Origin: Metallyticus violacea
Lineage: Eukaryota; Arthropoda; Insecta; Mantodea; Metallyticidae
NCBI GenBank assembly: GCA_030762175.1
Contig: CM060833.1
Location: forward strand, 165,418,001 to 165,482,000
Length of the DNA: 64,000 nucleotides
Direction: 5' to 3'
Positions 43,368 through 54,873 of the stretch are shown one piece after another; position 1 is the first letter of the stretch, and each line of letters starts with the position of its first letter. Below the pieces are notes generated by a model. That model made no database searches. It saw only the letters and a program-made list of their open reading frames with translations, and was not told where the DNA came from. The position numbers and the translations under genes were made by a program.

Positions 43368-46300
43368 GTGGGTCATAACAACTTTCCAGCAAAGTTATGC
43401 AAGTAGTGGTCTCATTGATCAAGTTGGTGAACTCGAGCTCGGCGTAAGTTTGCTGTATAATTGCATCTGAAGGTTGAGGGGCTCAGCATTCTTGTTGCTG
43501 TCCCACCTCTATAATAAAAAGGTTTGTTGTAACCCAATGATGAGCTCTATAAAGCGTGCAGGGCTAAAATAAGATTACAGGCCTTTGAGCAGTTATTTTT
43601 GTTGCTATCATCCTTTAATATACATTACTGTTATAATATGCGTAGTTGTTTCTACAGTAACAAAAGGGAAACCCTCTCACAACTGGTACGTTTCCAAAGT
43701 GAACCACACCCAAGTACTGTACTAAATCTTAATTGACAGGTTTCTGATGTTTTTAATCGATTTAATTTCTGAATTGTTAGTGTTTAGCATTTATTTTTTA
43801 AATGACCCAATATTTGAAAAGAAAACTTATTCAGATGGTTAGGAGGAAAGAGTGACTAATAGTGTTAAATGTATTTTCATATCTAAAAGTATAAACATCC
43901 GGGACAAAGTGTTAGTTGGGTAACAAATGAAGCCGCGAATAGCTTTATGAATTTCGATGTGTTGTATTTTTAAAATAAGATTGTCGAAAAACCGCAGCAA
44001 AGTAAACTCAGAAGCTTGCAATAATGCCAGGCAAGTTAAATATGATTATTTTGTTACAATAGGAGTAAAGCGCATTGTTCAGGAATTTCACTTCAAGATT
44101 ATTATTTAATTCATTTGTTTTGTAACGCGGTATTGGGTGTTTGTTATGACTTTTCACGTTTTACTTTAAATGACGACGATCTTCAATCTTGTAGTATCAT
44201 AAGTAATTATTAAATAAACGGATTAATGAAAAGTAGTATTGTAATTATTTCGTTTTTATTATTATCTCGCTTTCTGAAAACATAGTGGCATACCAATTAA
44301 ATCTTTCTTAAAGTTCTAGAGAGGTGTTATTGTTTTTGCTATGAAGCGGTTTTAATGTGAGATGTGTACACAAGTTGTTGTTGTTGGATAGCTACCCTGG
44401 GGTATCATTTCATACCCCGGGTGGTTCAGGGGTTCGAAGTCGCCTTTTGTACCGTCGTAGTCACGGAAGGAGGGAGATGAAAGGAAGGGATCAAAGTTTG
44501 TTTTATTAAACACCTAGAAGTTTCACACTACATTTTGTTGTCGGCCATCTGTTCGTTACCTCAATGACAGCAACTCCACGAGCGACACACGCTGCTTGAA
44601 ATTGGATCTACCGCCCTAACACTTTATTGTATGCCTTCCTCCTACTGTATCTGGGACTGCATCCTAATAATTACTGTGGTGTACTGACCAGAGATACCTT
44701 CTGGAAATACCTTTACTGTCCTCTACTGCCTGGAACCGCCACTGCGATTGTAAAGATGTTTCCCCTTATGTACTAATCTCAAAGTGTCCCCGCTGGTTGT
44801 GAGAGCTCACGGGGATCACAGAAGACCGCCCATGAATTCCTGGGCCTTTAAAATATTATTGGTGAACTCTTGTGCTCCCAAACGCGCTTACTTTAAATCC
44901 ATCGACTCTTTGACTCTTCATTGGAGAGTTCATGATTATTCGATGCAATGACGCCATCGCCAGCACCGTTCTCTTTCTAACTTTAACGAATTTCGGAGCA
45001 TCTCCAGCAACTAAAGATACAAAGGATATATTGTTCGGACACCTGCATGCACTTAGTTTTGTCACAATAGAGAGACCCATTGCTCCATTGCTCGAGCCAT
45101 TATCAGAAAGTGAGAGCACAAAAATTACAAGGAGGTACAGTTTTGTGATACATGAAATGTTGCTGGTTGTTACTACAGGCTATATAATATTTATTACCAT
45201 TTATATAACAGAAATAAGGATTTAGCGACATTTACAAGATTTGTAAAAATTAATATCAGAAAATTGAATTCAAATGTTACGTATAAAGGTAATTTGGTAC
45301 GACATTAATTGTGTGCTGCACATAATGCAATTAAACTTCATATACAGTAAATTAGAACATTAAATAATAACTGTTGCAATAAATTTTCAAAACATTTTCG
45401 ACATTTTAGAACTTATCTGCACACAATATTCACATACTGCAAAACTGCTACATGATGAGAGAATGTAAATTCGCCTAGTAGCAGGAAAATCATGTAATAC
45501 AATGAAACAAAGTACATGCAATCTCAATAACACTTGAATAGCTCTGTAATACATTCTTTGTCATATTAAAGCCCAATAAGTAACAAAGTAAGATGTTATA
45601 ATATCTCTCAGAAATTAAGCTCGAAACCCATGCACAGTTTACATTATAAATAAATACAATTAAGTTAAATATTGCACCAAACCTGAGTCGCCAAAGTAGC
45701 CAATAACTACCCTTAAATTTCTAAAAGAAAACGAAAATCAACCCCATTCTTTCTGGGAACTACTTACCTACGTCCTATCAATGCAAAGCTCGGGAAGAGA
45801 TGGCGTGCACTGTACTTGATCCGAGATAATAAGCCCCTGGGCGTTTAAGACAAGACCTGTACTGACCAATAGAATTAATCCCAAAGTAATGTCACTACAC
45901 TCAGTGATGGTAAGGCAAATATCGATGATTGGCTAAAGGTTTTTTTGTGCGACAACAGTAGATTTTATATGCATTTGTGCTCATATGTTTCCGTACTAAC
46001 GTTTAAATTGGCAATTCGCTCCAATTATGAGGATGAAATTATTTCGAATAGTGAGCGTGGCCTTTTTTATGTCGAAACTGTATATCAGCACAAGTGTATA
46101 AGCCAACAACGTACGAGTCGCCATAAGATCTGCATTCTTTTCTTAGCCATGGGCGCTCTGAAAATTATAGGAACGACTTTGTTGCCAGCATTGCATAATA
46201 TAGTATATTACATTTAATTGTGATAGTTTTGCGAAGAACTTTAACAAAAAAGTTGCACGAATTTGTTAAAGATAGCTTTAATAATCTATATTTAGACAGC

Positions 46301-46962
46301 TTCATTCTTCTTATACAATTATTTTTATAGTTATGCCAGCCTGAGTTCTGCAAAGATGTAATTATAAGTTTGCATATAAGGCAAGCTCAGTTAGTTTCTG
46401 AGTCGATAAAGTGAAAAACGGCAAGTACCGCCCGTATCCTCCAATTAACCCAACAAAAGCGCCCTTAGCTCTTTATTTAATGTCATTCTTCTTAACGACA
46501 ACGCCATCGTTAATTAGCCTTGTCCCTAGACTTCGGAGGCTGGAAATTCTATTATTCGCCACTAAGGCCCAATTACCGCCACTTACTTTAATTTCTTTCC
46601 TAGAGCAAATAGACTGTTGAAGTGCCAACTTTATTGTTAAAAGAGGAAGAAGACAAAGAACGTAAAAGTTAACTTCTATTGTCTTTGCAAGGATTCTGGA
46701 ACCTATGACGTATTTTGCTGTGAAGGTGACTGCCAAGTAATTATAGGTTTTTCGACAACAAAAAACGTGAGATTTCCGGACATGAACACTTGTTGAGTAG
46801 AGTCCTTGTAAAATTGCTAAGATAACAAAGTATAAATGTTTTCCTGCGCTGTCCTAAACAGCAAGGTTCTCTCCTGCGTGTTTTATTAGATCGGTATATT
46901 GCTAATCTACTTCTTGCTTGTGCTAATATTTCTATTATGCGATATTACCAAGCTAGTATCCC
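43368..46962 (+). other. intron 2, first part; little recognisable
   Basis: Mostly AT-rich. It contains a strong hairpin at 44394-44422 (ACCCTGGGGTAT and ATACCCCGGGT) followed by GGTTCAGGGGTTCGAAGTCG, which is B-box-like and may be part of an unrecognised tRNA-derived repeat. No coding family was recognised. Confidence 0.5.
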
Positions 46963-46976
46963 TTTCTCTTAAGAAA

Positions 46977-47260
46977 ACCGTGGCCTGACCGAGATCGTTA
47001 AGGCGCAGACTCGTGAGCGGGAGGTCTGGGGTTCGATCCCACCACGTCCTCTCTGGCTGCGTGTTTTACTGGGTTTTCCTCAGTCCTCATAAATGGCAAA
47101 TGCCGGGAAGACAACCTAAACTTAGGCATGGAAGTTTCCTTCCTTAAAAATACTCCTTTCCCAATTTATTATCTCATGTATCACTAGTGTCCACTGCCTG
47201 TGATGCCTCTGTAGCAAAAACGGCGTTAAACTTCATCCATTCATTCATTAATTTATTCAT
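46977..47260 (+). mobile_element. SINE-B copy 8 with 14-bp target duplication
   Basis: TTTCTCTTAAGAAA is repeated exactly on both sides (46963-46976 and 47261-47274). The head is GGCCTGACCGAGATCGTTAA, the B box GGTTCGATCCC, and the central and terminal modules are present. The internal A tract is only CTTAAAAATAC. The 3' end is ATTCATTCATT-like rather than poly(A). Confidence 0.94.
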
Positions 47261-47539
47261 TTTCTCTTAAGAAATGTTAGTTATTCACGCAAAACTCACT
47301 ACTTCTAAAACCTTACGTTATCTGACTAAGGTAATTAAAAATAAAATGTGCAACGCTGTTTAGCGCTTGTTGATTACCTACTTATATTTTCGTACTATAG
47401 CCCATTTCTTTCGAATCTAGACCTCATGAAAGAAAGTTTTTTTACACCAAGAAGATTTTAATTACGCTTATCTTCCTACAGAAGGTACAGTGATGTCGCC
47501 TCCGTCAATTTGCAAATTAAGGTATTACAGAGACGTAAA

Positions 47540-47700
47540 AGGGTCACTTGAGTTCTTTAACATGCCGTAAAACTATGACCCGGGATCCATGCTTAAAGTC
47601 CCTCCTGAGGACCTGCTTTTTTCTAAAAAAACATATATATACCTCAACAGGGAATTGGACCCGCGAATCTTGTACTCCAACTTGTTGAATACCTTAGCTG
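47540..47700 (-). repeat. possible old SINE-A relic
   Basis: GCCGTAAAACTATGACCCGG and GGATCCATGC, followed later by GGGAATTGGACCCGCGAATC and TTGTACTCCAA, occur in the order and spacing of the SINE-A body and B box in reverse. The sequence is diverged and lacks a clear tail. Confidence 0.45.
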
Positions 47701-47881
47701 ACAAAAATCTGGAAACACGAATACCAATGGATATTGTTAAAATATAACAAATTGTGTGCTTCATCCGCATCGGATAATAAGCAATATTTGTAAAACGTAT
47801 TAACAAAAACTTGTTAATATTAGCAAATGCCACAGTTGAACTTTAGGGGTGCCGACAATTGCTGCTATGACGACAAAAGTG

Positions 47882-49171
47882 CAGGGTTTTTCACAATAAT
47901 GGACACCCTTTCAATAGGCTATATTTCCTGCACTATACATTCTACTTAAATACTGTCAAGTATATTTGAAATCGAATGTTGTAAAGTTACGAATACTACC
48001 ACTAGAGCGCTCCAGCACCGCACTGTAGCGTCAGCTGTAAGCGAAATGGCTACTTTGCAACATAGGCTTTTCTGCATTCGTGAGTTCAGTAAAAGCGAGT
48101 GTCCGACTGCTGTACAGCGTACCTGCATTTCGGCGTAAGTTTAAGTTGAATCTCCAACAAGGAAAGAGCATTTATCTTTGCAATAAATAATTTGACGAAA
48201 TAGGCTCTCTATGTAAAGGTAAAAGCGCAGGCCGGCCGCGTATATCGGAGGAGAACGTGGAGCGCATTCAAGCTGCTTTGCACGTATCTCAAAGAAATCA
48301 ACTCGTAGAGCGAGTAAGGAACTTACACTACCGCAAACAACTGTCTGGCCGGTTAGTGTACAAACCATACCATCTACAACTGGTACAGGCTCTTCGCCCA
48401 AACATACAGGTAAAGCATATGCTCCGAAACATGGAAGATGAATTGTTTCTGCCTCGTGTAATTTTTAGTGATGAAGCTACGTTTCACCTGAGTGCTACAG
48501 TCAACAGGTAGAAAGTTCGAAGCTAGTTTGGGGCTACAAAATCCCCATGTAACACTGGAACAAATGCGGGACAGCCCCAATGATTGCGCCGTATCGTTGA
48601 CAAAGGTTTATGGACTTTTCTTTTTTGACGAAAAGACGGTTACTGGAGGAAGATATCTTAGCATGCTGCAAAATTGGCATGTTCTTCAAATGAATGAATA
48701 TTCAGGAGATTACATTTTTCAGCAGAACGAAGCTCCACCTCATTGGCACCAGAATGTTCCACGTTTCCTGAACGAATGTCTACCTCAACAATGGATAGGT
48801 CGCATGGGGAAGGAAGACTTAGCACTTCAGTTCTGGCCACCGAGGTCTTCTGATCTTATACCCTGTGATTTCTACTTGTGGAGCTCGTAAGAGATGCAGT
48901 TTACGTACCACCTCTCCCCACAAATTTGAGTGAACTAAGAAACCGTATCTCAGCTGCGGTGAACTCGATGATGCAAGACATTCTTCATCGAGTGTGGGAT
49001 GAGTTCAGCTACTGTCTAAATATTATCCGTGCAGCCGGAAGAGGGCATATTGAACATTTGTAAACCCCAATGTATGTGTAATCAAATGTAATTTACAGAA
49101 TTAAAATCCAACATATAGTTCAGGAAATATAGTCAACTGAAAGTTTGGCTATAATTTTGAATCACCCTGTA
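47882..49171 (+). mobile_element. Tc1/IS630-like DNA transposon in receptor intron 2
   Basis: The ends are related inverted sequences: CAGGGTTTTTCACAATAATGG at left (first bases CAGGGT) and, in reverse from 49171, ATACAGGGTGATTCAAAATT. They frame a single transposase pseudogene. The element is ~1.3 kb. It is a different lineage from the mariner copies. Confidence 0.7.
48046..49063 (+). pseudogene. DDE transposase, frameshifted (48 kb)
   Basis: ATG 48046 begins MATLQHRLFCIREFSKSECP, a DUF4817-type helix-turn-helix start. Later pieces in changing frames give RISEENVERIQAALHVSQRN, IFSDEATFHLSATVNR (first catalytic aspartate region), NPHVTLEQMRDSP, YGLFFFDEKTVTGGRYLSML, FQQNEAPPHWHQNV (Asn for the usual Asp of QQDGAPPHW), LPQQWIGRMGKEDLALQFWP, PRSSDLIPCDFYLW and, in the last frame, VRDAVYVPPLPTNLSELRNR to HIEHL at the stop. 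Several frameshifts and the QQN change mark it as dead. Confidence 0.88.
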
Positions 49172-49174
49172 TAT

Positions 49175-50280
49175 TTCGACAACAGGGAGAAGCACAAATA
49201 AGAGCATAAATCAGAGTGGTCAGCATAGCATTGTGGAGACAAAATGCGTTTCTCTTGCTGTGCTTACGAACTACGGTGTTGGATTCGCTACTAACGTTGC
49301 CTGCAGGCTTAACAACTACGTCATCAAAGGAAGCCTGTAGAGGTGTAAGGAGTAGATGTAGGAAATGTGTCGCCAGACAGGTGCTTTCCTCCGGGCCGAG
49401 AGAGGCTTGACAGCAAAGCGGCTATACCGTCCTTTCTTTAGCAGCGTGCTAAGCCGGGCTTCTGGTAGACGCTTTAGAGCTGTTGCTGGCACTGCATAAA
49501 CAATTAATCTTATACTAACGTGAAAATGCTCAACAAAAGTTATATTACAGCAAATATATTATATAATTTCGCAATGAGATAATGCAACACATGTTCGTGT
49601 TGCTTGCGATTTTAATGAGTGGAATCGGGCATGCTCCTTTAGGCCAGAGTTTCTAATCTTCACGATTATTTAGGAAAAAAATAAGTCTTAAATATTTAAC
49701 ATTCAGTACAGTATTTTAATAATGAGTAAATTTAAAAGTTACAAGCACATTGCAGTGAGTTGCATTATCCTCGATAACAGAAGTTTGTGAAGAATTTTAG
49801 TAAATAAAATACGGTGATAAAAATGGACTTTCAGATATGTGTCAGAAACTCCTTATTCTAGGTAGCTATTGTCTGAAGAACAAAAGGAAAAATAAGAAAG
49901 CATATCAGTTCTTAGCAATAAATAAGAAAGATTTTGGAAAACATGCCATTTTTTTTCAGTACTTTAACATTACTTAAAGATAAATCCTTGCTTTACAAAA
50001 CTTGCTAGCAATTGAAATAATCAATACAGACATTTCTTGATCGCCCTGTGGTTATTTCAGAATAATTATATCGGAATTATTTAATAACATTGTAGTTTCC
50101 TTCATTATTAATAATTACTTTCATTTTGTTATAATTAATGTAAAGCAAATATGCATTATACTTGTTTATGCAATGGTTAGACCTTTACTATCACCTCCAA
50201 CTATCATTAATATTCAATAATTTGACGATGTTCAGTCATTTCATTTTCATTTTACCTTTTTTTTTTTTAATTAAAGTTGA
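49175..50280 (+). other. intron 2, no recognisable feature
   Basis: AT-rich sequence. Nothing recognised. Confidence 0.5.
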
Positions 50281-50284
50281 TAAG

Positions 50285-51030
50285 TTAGGCCCCGTTCACA
50301 ATGAAAATTAAACGTAACATAAACTTAAACGTAAAAGCTAAATGCTATGTATTGTAATGAAACCGTTCACAAAGAATCATATAAACATAAAAATAAACAT
50401 ACAATTAGACGTAAACGTAGAAGATTGCAAGGCCCAAGGTTTTGCGTCTACGTCTAATTTTAAGAAATTAGTGAATCAGAACATAGCTGCTGTTTGTAGA
50501 GTTCTACGGTAGAATTTATCTATTCACGGAGCACGGAAATCAAATGCAACTTTTGCTGCCTGCTTCTTGCTGCTGCAAGTCCCGAGCGACGGCGGAGAGA
50601 GCCGAAGGTAGTAAAAGATGATAAAAGACTTTCAGGCGAATAGTACCACGTACAGAATATTATATAAATTGATATTCATATATTTTTTCTGCTGCAATCA
50701 ATGGAGATTTGCCACCATTACAGTGATTTATCCGCCCATATCAATTTATATTTACGAAAAACCACTGGGTCCACCTGTTTCTAGGATTTCCCGATGTTAG
50801 CGTTGTATATTTATGAATTGAATTAATTGTGAATTCCAATAAGAGCAGATTTGCCACCGTTACAATATTTTACCCGCCTAACAATTCCCTATCAGTTTAT
50901 ATTTAAAAGTTAAGTTACGGAGGACGACACATAGGTTACATTATATTTACCACGCACAGTAGTTCGGCTCTCTCCGCTCTCGCTCAGAACTTGCAGCAGG
51001 AGTTGCACTTGAATTCCCTGCTATGTCTAA
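50285..51030. repeat. foldback-like repeat with internal direct repeats
   Basis: GGCGGAGAGAGCCGAA with GCAACTTTTGCTGC upstream (50535-50610) is matched in reverse by TTCGGCTCTCTCCGC and GCAGCAGGAGTTGC (50950-51010). Between the arms, GATTTGCCACC.TTACA and TATCAATTTATATTTA (50706-50760) recur in direct orientation at 50848-50910. Repeated AAACGTAA/AAACATAA strings lie at the left. It resembles a non-autonomous transposon with subterminal repeats. No target duplication or protein was found. Confidence 0.55.
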
Positions 51031-51065
51031 GGGTAAGTTATGGTAGAAAACTGAAGATCAGTGAG

Positions 51066-51380
51066 TCTTTTTTTTTTTTTTTTTGGTTTTTGTTTTGTTT
51101 ATTTATGGACGCTCTTTAACATCTCAGGTCATCAGCGTCCCATTCAATTCAGAGCGTGAAACGGCCGACAAATTTTGCTCAGAGGTCACTCTTTTCAGGC
51201 TTGAGGTTCTTTATCGTGCCGTAAATGTACGACACGGGACCCACGGCTTTACTTCCCTTCCGAAGGAAGCCATACTTAGGATTTTTACGTCCGAAAAAAT
51301 CCATCAATCCTGGCCGGGATCGAACCCGCGATCTTGGGTGTAGGAGGCAAGTATGGTTACCACTACACCACTAGTACCGA
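51066..51380 (-). mobile_element. SINE-A copy 7
   Basis: A minus-strand, full-length SINE-A close to the family consensus. It has a T run (reverse poly(A)) at the left, the hairpin tail GGACGCTCTTTAACATCTCA, the full body, the reversed B box GGGATCGAACCC and the tRNA-like head to GTACCGAC. It lies ~220 bp upstream of the last receptor exon. Target duplication not found. Confidence 0.93.
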
Positions 51381-51598
51381 CTCCGAATATGAGATGAAGC
51401 AAAGTCTGGACTGAAATAGACCGTCAGTTGAACAAGTGGGCACTTAACCCTTTACGACAGACAGTATCGGGAGTTTCCTATTTGCTTAGTTGCCTTGCAG
51501 GCGGCAGGGGATCACTGTAGACCCGTGACATGCGGATCCATGGTTCATTAACGAACTTCTTTAAGTTTAGAATAAAATTAATTCTTTTCCTTTTCCAG

Positions 51599-51949
51599 CA
51601 GGCACATCATCATTTCCCGGCCAAGAGGAAAACGAAGGATTCGGCTGATTCGAAAAGGGAACGCAAAGCAGCCAAGACATTGGCGATCATTACGGGTGCT
51701 TTCGTCGTATGTTGGCTACCGTTCTTCATCATGGCCGTCCTGCTACCGTGCTACCCAGAGGACGAGTTCAACCCGTACATGATCGCCTTCTTCCTCTGGC
51801 TAGGATACTTCAACTCCATGCTCAACCCCATCATCTACACCATCTTCTCCCCGGAGTTCCGCCACGCCTTCAAGCGCATCCTCTGCGGTCGACGCAGCAG
51901 CCTAAGGAATCGCCGTAACAGGCACCTCGGTGTCAGGTACTTACAGTAG
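51599..51949 (+). CDS. 5-HT1: 5-HT1-type serotonin receptor, last exon with TM6-TM7
   Basis: Encodes the end of the receptor. After a basic loop-3 segment ([20 protein letters not shown]) comes TM6 [20 protein letters not shown] with the CWLP toggle motif, then extracellular loop 3 ([12 protein letters not shown]) and TM7 [20 protein letters not shown] with NPxxY. Helix 8 follows ([16 protein letters not shown]), with a Cys suitable for palmitoylation, and a short tail ending GVRYLQ at TAG 51947-51949. The match in TM6-TM7 to arthropod 5-HT1 receptors is very strong. The acceptor is TTTTCCAGCAG: either AG can be used, both keep phase 0 and differ by one Gln. A polyadenylation signal close downstream was not obvious; AATAAA occurs at about 53790. 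Confidence 0.95.
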   Translation, partial: QAHHHFPAKRKTKDSADSKRERKAAKTLAIITGAFVVCWLPFFIMAVLLPCYPEDEFNPYMIAFFLWLGYFNSMLNPIIYTIFSPEFRHAFKRILCGRRSSLRNRRNRHLGVRYLQ

Positions 51950-52436
51950 CACGCCAAGGATTCCCTCTGAGGTGCTTCTTTCTGTTCCTTTCCCCCTTCA
52001 CACCAATCAATTGATTATTACTTAAGTTACATTTACTTTTATCACGGTTTCGTTATCTTTTTTTAATACTGAAACTTTGAATATTACACTTCGGGTTTAA
52101 ATCTTGTTTTTTTTTATATCGTCAATTGTACCGGCTTTTACACGAATACCCAGGAAATTTGCAAAATATATACATGTTTCCCAGCTGCAAAGCAGTTTAG
52201 TGCACGCTGAGGGCGAGGGGGTAGGAAGGTAGGATTAATCAAGCGAAAGTTTTCATTAGTTTAATGCTTCCCATTTTTATTGAAGAAACTTTGCCTGATT
52301 CACTTCTGTTTTCATTTCAAGTTGTATTTTAATGTACAAGTTGAAATAAGACTTGATTTATTCAAATGTTCGCTGCTGCCATTGGAAACTGGACAAGAGA
52401 ACCATGTCAGTTTCCTTTTCAGTTTCGGTTATATAT
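51950..52436 (+). other. probable receptor 3' untranslated region
   Basis: AT-rich sequence following the stop codon. It is inferred 3' UTR. No clear AATAAA was seen before the next transposon at 52437. Confidence 0.4.
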
Positions 52437-53136
52437 ACAGAGGGTGCCAAAAATGTACACACACTTCAAGCAAAGAAAAAACTGTGTTAACATAACAAAA
52501 CTGAATTCACACAAACAGAAAATGATGAGCACTAATCATCTTAGACTTTTACAGTTACAACAGTTGCTCAAAATGCCCACCACCGTCGATACACTCCTGA
52601 GTATGTTGAACTACTGATTGAGCAACGTTTGCGAAAGTATCCTCAGCAATTGCAGCACATGCCGTTTCAATTTCTTCCCGAAGTGCTGCCAGTGTAGCTG
52701 GTTTTCTACGGTATACGGTATCATGAAACTCAAATTTGTCTCTAATGCTTGCAATTATTACTCGCGTCGGCGGTTCTGTTTTGTACATACGTCTTCATTG
52801 CCTTTGAACTCCAACAGCATTCTCGGTTCTCCAATACCCTTCAAAATTGCTTTCCACTGTTCAAACGATAATCTTGGCTCCATTTTGTTGTAGCAACGCT
52901 AGCATAACGTAATGTGAGTCACGTCTATTTACAAAACATATGATAATCTTGGCTTCGTTTGTTCATTGTTGATTTACCTATAACGTAGCAACGCTATCAT
53001 AATGTATGTGAGTCACATCTGTTTACAGAACATCATACTACACATTACTGTTGTTTTTCGGTCTAACTTTGAAGTACATTGAACAGACATCTACTGTGAA
53101 AGTGTGTATACATTTTTGACCCCCTCTGTGTGTATA
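52437..53136 (-). mobile_element. internally deleted DDE transposon (52 kb)
   Basis: The ends form inverted repeats: CAGAGGGTGCCAAAAATGTA at left and, in reverse at right, CAGAGGGGGTCAAAAATGTA. Inside, the minus strand reads MEPRLSFEQWKAILKG then, after a frameshift, TEPPTRVIIASIRDKFEFHDTV. This is the DUF4817-type helix-turn-helix N-terminus. It joins directly to YRRKPATLAALREEIETACA and GGHFEQLL, the transposase C-terminus. The catalytic domain has been removed, leaving a ~700-bp non-autonomous derivative. Flanks are TA-rich, so the target duplication is ambiguous. Confidence 0.82.
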
Positions 53137-53176
53137 TATATATATAATGGTCGGAAACTACATGTACAGATTTCAG

Positions 53177-53684
53177 AAGGTGATTCTTGACAGGAAAAGG
53201 AACAAAAACTTTCATGTGAACATATGTCCGAAAATACATATTTTCTAAAGTAGATGGAACACCGTCGTTCTATCATAACACTCAGAACAAAAGATGCTCA
53301 AAGTGACCTTCTTGGGATGCAATGCAAGCGTCCACACATCTCATCATGGATTGCCTCACTTTTTCGAATGTACCCGAATAGCGTCATAGGCAATACGACC
53401 ACCCTGTTCAAGGGTGTGCACATCAGGAACTGGATTAGCGTACACAACACTTTTCAGATGCTCCCACAAGTGAAATTCAACGAGGTTTAAGTCTGGTGAT
53501 CGAGCGGGCCATGAAACAGGGTCTCCTCGTCCTACCCATCTTCTGGGGAAGATGATATTGAGACGTTGATGAGCAATATTACGGAAATAGACTGGCGTTC
53601 TATCACCATGCATCTCGGTGCCATCTACTTTAGAAAATATGCATTTCTGGATATATATTTTTGTTCCTTTTCCTGTCAGTAATC

Positions 53685-53689
<5 letters not shown>
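53177..53689 (-). mobile_element. 513-bp DNA transposon with ~70-bp inverted repeats
   Basis: The left end (53177-53257) and right end (53621-53689) are inverted copies. They share AAGGTGATT, GACAGGAAAAGGAACAAAAA and CATATTTTCTAAAGTAGATG in order. Inside, the minus strand keeps only a transposase C-terminal region: FPRRWVGRGDPVSWPARSPD, LNLVEFHLWEHLKSVVY and, in another frame, VRQSMMRCVDACIASQEGHF. It is an internally deleted, non-autonomous copy. It abuts a (TA)n run at the right, consistent with a TA-targeting element. Confidence 0.82.

Positions 53690-53745
<56 letters not shown>
53690..53745. repeat. (TA)n microsatellite
   Basis: An uninterrupted TA run directly adjoining the right inverted repeat of the 53177-53689 element. 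Confidence 0.95.
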
Positions 53746-53749
<4 letters not shown>

Positions 53750-54860
53750 CTTGTGGATTGTTATGTCCAATGAATTTTTTAGATGTTTAAAATAAAAATA
53801 TCTGGTTATAAACACTGTCGACTCACGAGATTTCGTACGTCTCTACTACTAAGCGTACAGCAGTCGGGAGTGACCGTACTTCACTGCGTACCCATCCTTG
53901 AACGTCGCTTACTGAACCTTCACCCTCTCCACCGTAACGGCAGTACATATTCGTTCGCGAAAATAGCAGGACAGTTGACTGTAGAGCAGCGCATTTTAAA
54001 TACTAATCGGACCATTATGTGCGATAGAAAATTATTCACAACTTTCGTAACCATTTGCCTTATTTTAGAACTGCTATTCGCGAAATTGCGAACGCGAAAA
54101 CCTACAATTTTGCAGAAGAAATTGGTGAATGTCTAGAATATTAGTCTGCAAAATCAGAGGTAAGGTTTTGCGCCACATTCCAGTGAGTCACTAGGAACAT
54201 TTGTGTGTTAATGTTGGTAGCAAATTCGAGCAAGGTGTAATGAGGCAATCACACAATTTTCCGCCTCACGTTATCAAGACATCGGAGAGAGTAGCAATTT
54301 ATTTTAATTGGTGGGATTAAAAAGTGTGTTTGGTTATAATATAATGATAAAAATTGTCATATTTAAATAATTATAAATTATCAGTGATAAATGTCTTATT
54401 TACCGAGAGGTGTATTCACTTAACACATTATGCCTACGAACTGATTTATTTTATCATGCATTTTTGTAACGTGCTCCTCTCTATTTATTATTATCTATCT
54501 TTTCTTAGCCGGCTGATAGGTTCTATTTAATTATAGGCATGTTTTACTCTGGTACCATTTTACATATATCATGAAGTGGTAAGTAAAATCTGGCTTTGAA
54601 GCTGCTGTGGAAAGATTCACAGGCACTAATTGTGCTTTGTTATTCATAATGGTCTGTCCAAACAGCTAGGGGGCATTGAATCTCCATTAATATTATTGTT
54701 TACTAAATAGTCACTGAACGCGTCTATTCTACTAGCTTTGGGTTCGTCTTCGCTCACATGTCAAATGTGAAAGTTTCTGGGAGGTAGGTATGAGAGTTCA
54801 AATAAAGGAGGAAACCTTTCTACAGATGCACGATTTTTGTATATAGGTGACGTAAGCTGC
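53750..54860. other. no recognisable feature
   Basis: A 117-codon + strand frame at 53783-54136 has no recognised motif. The rest is AT-rich. Confidence 0.5.
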
Positions 54861-54873
54861 AAACTCTAATTAG

